DNA of 64,000 nucleotides, taken from positions 248,001 to 312,000 of the forward strand of contig NZ_LMKK01000004.1 in NCBI RefSeq assembly GCF_001421485.1, written 5' to 3'. Positions 26,945-33,032 of this stretch are shown here, piece after piece (position 1 is the first letter of the stretch; the number at the start of each line of letters is the position of its first letter). Origin of the DNA: Agreia sp. Leaf210 (lineage in GTDB: Bacteria; Actinomycetota; Actinomycetes; Actinomycetales; Microbacteriaceae). Below the pieces are notes generated by a model, which saw only the letters and a list, made by a program, of their open reading frames with translations, searched no databases and was not told the DNA's origin. Made by a program: the position numbers and the translations under genes.

Positions 26945-27481
26945 ATGGCACACGACAGCGAGACCCCGTCCCACCACACCGCGTCGCTCGAAGAGCGCAT
27001 CCAGGCCGCCGTCGACAGCGAGGGCGAGACCTCGGTCGTGCTGCGCGCGCGTTCCCTGCTCGAGGGCGGCTATGAGGGCGAGGAGTTCCTTCGCGTCGTC
27101 GGAGGTCCGCACGCCGACGGTATCCTCGCCGGTGCGCCCTCGCTCTATTGGCCCGAGCTGTGGGGCGCCCGCGCCCTGAATTACGTCTGGTCGGATGCCG
27201 CGGCGCCCGCCGTCATTGCCGGGCTCGGCAACCAGGCATGGCGGGTACGCGAGATGTGCGCGAAGGTCGCGGCCCTGCGTGCGATCGCAGCCCCCGAAGC
27301 CCTCACGGCCCTCACCACGGACGACCACGCACGAGTCCGTTCCGCTGCAGCCCGAGCACTCGCATCCACAGGCGACCCCGCAACCCAAGACACCCTGGAG
27401 TCCCTCCTACGAGACCCCGACAAAGAGGTCCGCAGAACGGCCCAGCAGTCCCTAAAAACCCTGAAAGAAGCCCTCAGCTAG
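26945..27481 (+). CDS. Small HEAT-repeat protein
   Basis: 178 residues of helical repeats: WRVREMCAKVAALRAIAAPE, ARVRSAAARALASTGDPATQ and KEVRRTAQQSLKTLKEAL. HEAT repeats act as protein-binding scaffolds; no catalytic motif is seen. The protein probably folds as a short solenoid. It follows purB by 35 bp and may be cotranscribed. The specific role is unknown. Confidence 0.8.
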   Translation: MAHDSETPSHHTASLEERIQAAVDSEGETSVVLRARSLLEGGYEGEEFLRVVGGPHADGILAGAPSLYWPELWGARALNYVWSDAAAPAVIAGLGNQAWRVREMCAKVAALRAIAAPEALTALTTDDHARVRSAAARALASTGDPATQDTLESLLRDPDKEVRRTAQQSLKTLKEALS

Positions 27482-27525
27482 CCAAGCACCACCACCCGGG
27501 GAGCGAAGCGAACTCGGCGCGGGGA

Positions 27526-27710
27526 GGGGTGTGCGTTTTCTTGCGAGTTATGGCTGTGGCTGATGACCCGAAGCAGCGCGAGGAACGAGCGCCGCGGAGC
27601 GGTTGTCAGTCACAGTCATTGTCTGAGCTGAAAACGCACATTCCTCTCCGCGCAGCGCCGCGGAGCGGTTGTCAGCCACGGCCATTGTCTGAGCTGAAAA
27701 CGCACACCCC
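27526..27710. repeat. Intergenic direct/inverted repeat element with terminator potential
   Basis: Two 52-bp direct copies (27589-27640 and 27655-27706) share GCGCCGCGGAGCGGTTGTCA and end TGAGCTGAAAACGCACA, differing at about three bases. A third, degenerate copy lies inverted at about 27528-27569. The outer ends form a perfect 15-bp inverted repeat (GGGGTGTGCGTTTTC at 27526, GAAAACGCACACCCC at 27696). It sits between convergent genes and may serve as a bidirectional terminator or REP-like element. Confidence 0.75.
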
Positions 27711-27732
27711 GAGCCGAGCCGCGAGAAAACTC

Positions 27733-27981
27733 CTAGTGCCCAGACGGCGGAAGTTCGTCATCGTCGAGCTCCGTCTGCTCAGACTTATTCGGCTTGAACG
27801 TCAACACCATCATCGCGATCACAACAAGAACCACGATGAACGCGACCCCGAAGAAGATCACCGCCAGCAGCGGATTGCGCGTGGAGAGCAGAACGGCGAG
27901 ACCCACGAACAGGGCCATCACCGCCGACAAAACGATGAGTTCGACCGGCTTGAAGACGTCGCGCTTGGATGGCTGGGTCAC
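27733..27981 (-). CDS. Small two-helix membrane protein
   Basis: 82 residues with two hydrophobic segments (about 14-33 and 39-62) and a polar, acidic C-terminus (ELDDDELPPSGH). No family is recognised. The ATG overlaps the upstream gene's stop (ATGA), so it is coupled to the following DUF308-like protein. Confidence 0.7.
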   Translation of the reverse strand: MTQPSKRDVFKPVELIVLSAVMALFVGLAVLLSTRNPLLAVIFFGVAFIVVLVVIAMMVLTFKPNKSEQTELDDDELPPSGH

Positions 27982-28577
27982 GGGTTCTGCACCTGCGGAG
28001 TCACTGATTCCTTTGTTGTGTGGGCTTCGGCCTGCGTGCCCCAGCGAAGCGAGAGCCCCGCTATGACGAGGTAGATTCCGAGAACCGCTCCGTATGCGCC
28101 GAAGAGGCCGACGGCCACCAGGTCTGTGAGCGGAAGGAGGAGGAAGACCAGCGCGAGGACGCCGGTGAGGCCTCCCATGGCGATCCAGTCTTTGGCGGGC
28201 GCGTCACCCCGCGAGCGCAGACCGGTCACGAGTTCGAGAATGGCGGTGATCGCGGCCCAGACGCTCACGAGATAGAGCAGGAAGCCGAGCCCGAAGCCCT
28301 GCAGCGCCAGGGCGAGCACGCCGGCCACGAGGCTGGTACCGGCCTGGGTGAGAAGAAGGGTTCGGCTCGTTCCCACGGGCAGGGCGCGCAGGGTCAGGAT
28401 GCCGGTGAGCAGCCCGGATGATAGGGCGAAGGCACCGAAGACCAGCAGACCGACGACGCTCGAATGATTCGGCGTGAAGGTGACGACGAGGGCTACGACG
28501 ATCGCCGGAATCGCCCGGGCGATCGGAACACCCCAGTAGGGCGACTGCGCCTCGAGCGTGGCGTGCTGGGTGGTCAC
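27978..28577 (-). CDS. HdeD/DUF308-like multi-pass membrane protein
   Basis: 199 residues with about six hydrophobic segments separated by short loops, built as repeated pairs (LVAGVLALALQGFGLGFLLY, then LTGVLALVFLLLPLTD). This pattern is like HdeD/DUF308 proteins, but the match is by general appearance. It is coupled by ATGA to the small membrane gene downstream. The 225-bp gap to the divergent ice-binding gene probably holds both promoters; no clear boxes are seen. Confidence 0.65.
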   Translation of the reverse strand: MTTQHATLEAQSPYWGVPIARAIPAIVVALVVTFTPNHSSVVGLLVFGAFALSSGLLTGILTLRALPVGTSRTLLLTQAGTSLVAGVLALALQGFGLGFLLYLVSVWAAITAILELVTGLRSRGDAPAKDWIAMGGLTGVLALVFLLLPLTDLVAVGLFGAYGAVLGIYLVIAGLSLRWGTQAEAHTTKESVTPQVQNP

Positions 28578-28802
28578 CGCGCGGCCTGCTTTCGAGTTCG
28601 AGAACCCCGCTAGTTTACCGCCCTGAAGGCTGAAGGTTCTCCGCCGGTCGGTCTTCTCGATTCCTACACCCTGTAGTCACCTTTGTCATCACTATGGTCA
28701 AAGAACGCGCGTCATGGTCTACTCAGCATCGAGGACGGGGTGGCATTTCGTCACATTGAGGCACTGTCGCCTCACTCGCGAAAGACCTTGGGGGTCTTGC
28801 AC

Positions 28803-30017
28803 ATGTCGCGCTCGCAGCTGCACCGCCGAATATCTCTCTTAGGAATAACAGGATTGGCCGTCGGCTCGGCCATGGTGCTGGGACTGGCCGGGGCCTCTCA
28901 GGCCGCTACCGTCCTTGACGGACCGATTAACCTGGGAACCGCTGCCGGCTACGCGGTTCTCGCGGGCTCCACCGTCACCAACAGCGGCGCGACGCTGGTC
29001 ACCGGCGACGTCGGCCTCTCTCCGGGCACCGAGATCAAAGGATTCACCGGCCCGCCCAACGGCTCGTTCGTAGCGGGAACAGCCCGCACCGATCCCGACG
29101 TCGATCTCGCCAAGAACGACCTCACGAAGGCTTTCAATGTCGCCGCCAGCCTCACACCGCAGGCGTCCGGACTCTCGCAGCTCGCCGGCAAGACGCTGAA
29201 ACCGGGCGTCTATGCGGGCGGGGCACTCGACCTCTCGTCGGGCAGCACCCTGACTCTCGATGGCGGCGCCGAGTCTGTCTGGGTCTTCCAGGCAGCGAGC
29301 ACTCTCGTCACGGGCTCGGGTAGCAAGATCGTCCTGATCAACGGCGCGAGCATCTGAAATGTGTTCTGGAAGGTCGGGTCGTCGGCGACACTGGGCGGGG
29401 GATCGACGTTCGTCGGCACCGTCATGGCGCAGGAATCCATCAGCGTAGGTACCGGTTCACTCATTCAGGGCCGCCTGCTGGCCAGCACCTCCGCTGTCAC
29501 ACTTCTCACCGACACGATCACCCGGCCTGAGGGCTGCACCACCGGTTCAGGAACGCCGGTCACGACGACGACTCCCGAGATCACGTCGGATGCTCCGGGC
29601 GATGCGACGGCTGGCACGCCCTACATCCACGAGGTCGTCGCGTCGGGCACGCCCACCCCGACGATCACCGTCACCGAGGGTGAGCTTCCCCCGGGCCTCA
29701 CCATCACCGACGGTGTGATCTCAGGTACGCCGACCACTCCCGGCACTTCGACGTTCACCGTCACCGCGAGCAACGGCGATGAGGGCGATGTCACCGCTAC
29801 TTACACGATCGTCACGGAAGAGGCGCCGGCGGTGCCGATTCCCCCGACGACAGAGACACCGGTGACTCCCGTGACCCCGGGCGACAACGTCGGCTCGGGC
29901 ACAGGCGGATCGCTCGCGGCGACCGGTTTCGGGGTCGGCGGCCTGATCGCCGGCGCGATGGCTCTGCTCGCGGCCGGTCTGGTGTTCACCCTGCGTACGA
30001 TACGTCGACGCTCGTAA
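28803..30017 (+). pseudogene. Ice-binding-type (DUF3494) surface adhesin interrupted by in-frame TGA
   Basis: The reading frame from ATG 28803 would give 404 residues but has TGA at 29355-29357, codon 185. Before it: a signal peptide (ending near ASQA) and the first part of a DUF3494 ice-binding beta-solenoid (NLGTAAGYAVLAGSTVTNSG, TGDVGLSPG, LKPGVYAGGALDLSSG, VWVFQAASTL). After it the same frame continues the domain (NVFWKVGSSATLGGGSTFVG, then MAQESI), a putative Ig domain (about 235-315), a Pro/Thr linker, and an LAATG sorting signal with hydrophobic helix and RRRS. In this family the NVFW motif normally follows a Cys, so TGC to TGA is the simplest explanation. An exported truncated product, readthrough, or a sequencing error are alternatives. 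Confidence 0.85.
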
Positions 30018-30036
30018 CCCGATCCACTGTGTCATC

Positions 30037-30082
30037 GGTGGCGCCGATTCGTCCGCTTCTCTAGCGGCGGAGCGGCGCCACC
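30037..30082. terminator. Stem-loop between convergent ice-binding and SARP genes
   Basis: GGTGGCGCCG (30037-30046) pairs perfectly with CGGCGCCACC (30073-30082), with an inner CCGC/GCGG stem. It overlaps the last codons of the SARP gene and follows the adhesin stop, so it may end transcription from both sides. Confidence 0.45.
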
Positions 30083-30774
30083 AAGTCGGTGAGGATCGAC
30101 GTCGGCTCGAGCCCTAGCTCGTTCTGCAGCAACGCCGTGTAAATATCGAAGTCACGTAGCGCCTCGGACTGATTGCCCTCGGCAAGGTGCACCTTGACGA
30201 GACTGACGATCGCGCTCTGGCGTAGCGGTTCGACACGCATGGCGGCACGGGCGGCCCAGGCCGCAGCGCGCAGATTCCCCTCGAGGATCAGCAGCTCTGC
30301 CTGTGCCTCGAGCGCGTGCAGTCGCAGCTGTCGCCAGTCCTCGACCTCCGAGAGAACCCAATCGTCGTACCAGTCGGGCAGAATGCGAGAGGCGAAGGCC
30401 TCGATCGCACCCGTGCTGAGATCGTCGGCGGTGAATGCGTTGCCTGGCTGCAGCAATCGCCTCGCCGACTCTTGCGCCAGGTTAAGGTCGACGGTCACCC
30501 CTGGGGCGAGACCCAGCCCGGCGGGCGTCATGGTGATCGCCGGCTTGATCGCGTCTTCGAGTCGGGTGAGCGCCGATCGCAGGCTGTCGCTCGCACGTCG
30601 TTCCGTGACGTCGGGCCACATCTCACCCGAGATGGCGAGCCTGGCGCGCCGCGGCCTGAGGGCGAGAAAGGCGAGGAGCCGCTGGGTTCCGACGGAGAGA
30701 CCGATAATTTCTTCGCCGTCGTCTCGCACCCTGAGCGCACCGAGCACGCCGATCTCGATCATGTCGCCGCCCAT
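30061..30774 (-). CDS. SARP-family transcriptional activator (winged helix plus BTAD)
   Basis: ATG 30774 has GGAGG 8 bp upstream; the frame is open to 30855. About 237 residues, the short stand-alone type without ATPase or TPR extension. An OmpR-like winged helix spans about 5-95 (IEIGVLGALRVRDDG, QRLLAFLALRPRRA, MWPDVTERRASDSLRSALTR). The bacterial transcriptional activation domain spans about 100-235 (LEAQAELLILEGNLRAAAWA, LRQSAIVSLVKVHLAEGNQS, EALRDFDIYTALLQNELGLEPT). SARPs recruit RNA polymerase by binding direct repeats spaced 11 bp. Such an array is present upstream of the neighbouring surface-protein gene on the same strand. It ends convergently with the ice-binding gene. Confidence 0.88.
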   Translation of the reverse strand: MGGDMIEIGVLGALRVRDDGEEIIGLSVGTQRLLAFLALRPRRARLAISGEMWPDVTERRASDSLRSALTRLEDAIKPAITMTPAGLGLAPGVTVDLNLAQESARRLLQPGNAFTADDLSTGAIEAFASRILPDWYDDWVLSEVEDWRQLRLHALEAQAELLILEGNLRAAAWAARAAMRVEPLRQSAIVSLVKVHLAEGNQSEALRDFDIYTALLQNELGLEPTSILTDLVAPLRR

Positions 30775-30835
30775 CCCGAAATCCTCCGTGTCGGAACGAC
30801 CGGAGAACTCGGGTTGTGCAGAGGCAACATGTGAT

Positions 30836-30895
30836 GGATTCGCTCCTAGAGACACATAGTCCCATATGAAGACTTGCGGGGCTAGGGGCGAATCC
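30836..30895 (-). other. 14-bp inverted repeat ahead of the SARP gene
   Basis: GGATTCGCTCCTAG (30836-30849) matches CTAGGGGCGAATCC (30882-30895) as an inverted repeat with one G-T pair and a 32-base loop. It fills most of the 128-bp gap between the surface-protein stop and the SARP start, so it could be an attenuator or an operator for the SARP gene. Confidence 0.5.
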
Positions 30896-30902
30896 TGGGC
30901 GT

Positions 30903-31922
30903 TCAGCGCTTCACTGTGTGCCGGCGACGCGCAAGTGCGGCAAGGCCCAGCCCGAGAAGCAGAACCGAGGACCCACCGAGCAGCATGTTCTCGACGGGCA
31001 TTCCCGTGTTGGCGAGCGCTCCGCCCGCTCCTGTTCCCGAGGGAGTGCCGGGCGTGCCGGGCGTTCCGGGATTGTCGGGTGTTCCCGGGTTGCCCGGCGT
31101 TCCAGAGTCGCCGCCAGTGCCGCCGCCTGTACCGCCGCCTGTGCCGCCGGTTCCACCATCGGTGCCGCCGCCTGTACCACCATCGGTGCCGCCGTCAGTC
31201 GGGGCAGGAACGATGTTGGTCGTGAAGGTCACGGCGCAGGTCACGAAGGCTCCACCTGCAGTGCCGGAACCGACACACTGGTTGACCTTCGTCGGGATGA
31301 TCGAGGCCGTAGAGTTGCCGCCGACGGTGCATGTCACGCCGCCGCCGCCGCCCACCCCCGAATTGTTGCACTGCACGACCGTCGCGGTCGACGGGTCGGT
31401 GTTCTCGAGGGAGGAGCAATTGAGGAAGGTTCCGCCGCCACCCGCCGAACCCTGGCACTGGTTGACCGTTATCGATTGTGGCGTGGCCGTTCCTACGATG
31501 TTGTTGACGACATCCACCCGGCAGATCACCGTGCCGCCCGTGCCATTGCCCGAACCGTTGCACTGGGTGACCGACGACACCAGGTCATCTGTATTGAATG
31601 TCTGCGGCGCATCACAGACGGGAGGTGCACCGGCGGATCCGTGGCACACCGTGACGACGGTCGAGCTGCTCTTCACTCCGGTAGCGACGTTCACTGTGTT
31701 CGTCACGACGACGGAGCACTCGACGGCCTGATTCGTGTCGTTGTCCGTTCCGTTGCACTGCGTGATCGGCAGTGGTGCGGCGGATGCGCTGCCCGCTCCC
31801 AAAAGCGGCATGCAGGCGACCGCGGCGACGGCCAGCAGCGCGGCGGCGACGAACAGACGGCGGCGCGCGGCCCCGAGGCCGATGAAGTGTCGCGACTCGG
31901 CGCTGACGTGTGTTGTTCTCAT
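30903..31922 (-). CDS. Cys-repeat secreted surface protein with LANTG sorting signal
   Basis: 339 residues; ATG 31922 with GGGGAG upstream. A signal peptide (about 1-48, ending SASA-A) is followed by six imperfect repeats of about 30 residues. Each has two Cys roughly 12 apart (QCNGSGNGTGGTVIC, QCQGSAGGGGTFLNC, QCVGSGTAGGAFVTC), suggesting one disulfide per repeat. A low-complexity Gly/Thr/Asp then Pro/Gly/Thr wall-spanning linker follows. The end is LANTG, a hydrophobic helix and RRRHTVKR, so anchoring by a LAxTG-type sortase is likely. No catalytic motif was seen. The gene lies upstream of the SARP gene and downstream of the 11-bp TGAC array. Confidence 0.82.
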   Translation of the reverse strand: MRTTHVSAESRHFIGLGAARRRLFVAAALLAVAAVACMPLLGAGSASAAPLPITQCNGTDNDTNQAVECSVVVTNTVNVATGVKSSSTVVTVCHGSAGAPPVCDAPQTFNTDDLVSSVTQCNGSGNGTGGTVICRVDVVNNIVGTATPQSITVNQCQGSAGGGGTFLNCSSLENTDPSTATVVQCNNSGVGGGGGVTCTVGGNSTASIIPTKVNQCVGSGTAGGAFVTCAVTFTTNIVPAPTDGGTDGGTGGGTDGGTGGTGGGTGGGTGGDSGTPGNPGTPDNPGTPGTPGTPSGTGAGGALANTGMPVENMLLGGSSVLLLGLGLAALARRRHTVKR

Positions 31923-31979
31923 GGAGACTCCCCTAAGTACGAGAAGTCTCGTAGTAAAGGAAGTCTCGCCCAGAGGCCA

Positions 31980-32071
31980 TGACCGAGCCGTGACTCGGTC
32001 GTGACGATGCGATGACGCACACGTGACACAGGTATGACGCGGCGGTGACCCTCGAGTGACGCCGTCCTGAC
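31980..32071. promoter_or_regulatory. Nine TGAC direct repeats at exact 11-bp spacing (candidate SARP-binding array)
   Basis: TGAC starts at 31980, 31991, 32002, 32013, 32024, 32035, 32046, 32057 and 32068, nine perfect copies with no slip in spacing. The base before each T is variable and G or C often follows. The array fills the gap between the stop of the upstream gene and the Cys-repeat surface-protein gene, whose ATG is 57 bp from the nearest copy. SARPs, and the related OmpR-type regulator PhoP of streptomycetes, bind direct repeats of this period. The SARP encoded 1.2 kb away is the obvious candidate. Confidence 0.85.
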
Positions 32072-32077
32072 GCGGAG

Positions 32078-32551
32078 TCAGGAGAGGGTGGCGCTGGCCT
32101 GGATCGCGCGGATCTCGGGCCAGATCTCCATCGCCTGTGCGGCCGTAGCCGTCGCCGTCACCTGCACCAGGTCTAAGGCGGGCCCGTTCGAGACGAGAGC
32201 CAGGCGAACGGCCTGGATGAGCGCGCCGGCCCGGGCGTCGGGATAGCTGAACTCGATACGGAAGCCAGCGCGGCCGAGCACCTCAGGGCGATCGCGACCC
32301 AACTCCGCGACTCCCTCGATGGAGCCGACCTTGTCGATCACGGACTGGATCGCCGTGTCGAGGGTGTATCCGGTTCCGAAGCGCGAGATCGCGACGACGA
32401 CATTGGGCCGGAACTCGCCCTGCGCCACCTCTTTCGCCGTGGCGAGCAACGCTGCCGTGGTCGACAGCACGTGCCAGTCGTCGGGCACGTCGAGCGACAC
32501 GATCGGAAGAGCCGGGGCATCCGAACTGGGGAAGGTGAGTGTGCGCGACAT
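32078..32551 (-). CDS. Small protein of the WXG100 unit, LpqN-like (tentative)
   Basis: 157 residues from ATG 32551 (GAAAGG upstream), with no signal peptide. The pattern (LDVPDDWHVL near the start, VVVAISRFG, GRAGFRIEFSYP, LVQVTATATAAQA) resembles the fold of LpqN/LpqT proteins seen with some actinobacterial secretion loci, but this is a guess from shape. It follows the WXG100 gene across a perfect hairpin and probably shares its promoter. A role as a helper or chaperone of the secreted protein is possible. Confidence 0.55.
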   Translation of the reverse strand: MSRTLTFPSSDAPALPIVSLDVPDDWHVLSTTAALLATAKEVAQGEFRPNVVVAISRFGTGYTLDTAIQSVIDKVGSIEGVAELGRDRPEVLGRAGFRIEFSYPDARAGALIQAVRLALVSNGPALDLVQVTATATAAQAMEIWPEIRAIQASATLS

Positions 32552-32590
32552 CGAGCCGTGGGCCTTTCTGAGGGGAGAAACACCACAGGC

Positions 32591-32612
32591 GGGCGTCGAA
32601 TGTTCGACGCCC
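32591..32612 (-). terminator. Perfect hairpin after WXG100 gene
   Basis: GGGCGTCGAA and TTCGACGCCC form a 10-bp perfect stem around TG, 15 bp past the WXG100 stop. An A/T-rich tract borders it on the WXG100 side. It probably acts as an attenuator so that WXG100 is made in excess over the next gene. Confidence 0.55.
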
Positions 32613-32626
32613 GAGAAAAAGAGGTG

Positions 32627-32893
32627 TTACGCGTTCGAGGTGCTCTCCTGGTCGGCAGCGTTCTTTGCTGCCTTCTGCGAGGCGTCCTCGAGTGCGGCGA
32701 TGACCTGCTTGAGGGCGGCGGTGTGGGTGCCGCTCCACTCGCTGCGGAAGTTCTCCGCGTCGGGACCGGTCCACTGCACGCTCTGCAGTGCGCTGGTGAG
32801 CGTCGTCAGGATCGTCTGGACCTGCTGCGACTGCTGGTTGAGCTGCTTTCCGAGGCTGCGAACCTGGTCAACGTCAAGACCCCATACGGCCAT
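32627..32893 (-). CDS. WXG100-family type VII secretion protein
   Basis: 88 residues, ATG 32893 with a consensus AAGGAG site. Two helices surround the VQWTGPDAENF turn (W-x-G); the sequence is rich in Gln and Ala and lacks a signal peptide. The length fits EsxA/EsxB-type proteins, which leave the cell as helical-hairpin dimers through the EccC ATPase system. The EccC gene ends 140 bp upstream on the same strand. Only one WXG100 gene is present here, so a homodimer is likely. Confidence 0.92.
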   Translation of the reverse strand: MAVWGLDVDQVRSLGKQLNQQSQQVQTILTTLTSALQSVQWTGPDAENFRSEWSGTHTAALKQVIAALEDASQKAAKNAADQESTSNA

Positions 32894-32996
32894 TGTTTTC
32901 TCCTTATTTTCCTGGCGATCCGGCGGATCCGGTTTCGCTACATCCTGTGAGTCGATCTCACGTGTTCAGACTAGGGCGAGGGACCAAGGGGAGTCG

Positions 32997-33014
32997 ATGG
33001 GGAGAACTCCCCAT
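32997..33014. promoter_or_regulatory. Palindromic motif upstream of WXG100 unit
   Basis: ATGGGGAGAACTCCCCAT has 7-bp arms ATGGGGA/TCCCCAT around GAAC. It lies 104 bp upstream of the WXG100 start in the 139-bp gap after EccC. The same motif occurs at 54550 and, with one arm decayed, at 60768, each about 107 bp upstream of a gene of this locus. Confidence 0.65.
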
Positions 33015-33032
33015 GCCTCTGCCCGGCCCTTC

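Noticed and set aside
27589-27706. CRISPR array
   Set aside because: Only two 52-bp copies with a short gap, plus an inverted copy; no regular spacers and no cas genes.
29355-29357. Selenocysteine decoding of the TGA in the ice-binding gene
   Set aside because: The Cys position makes it tempting, but no selenocysteine machinery or clear following hairpin is visible, and a point mutation is simpler.
31080-31200. Tandem GC-rich repeats as a regulatory element
   Set aside because: They code the Thr/Asp/Gly and Pro/Gly wall-spanning linker of the LANTG protein in frame.
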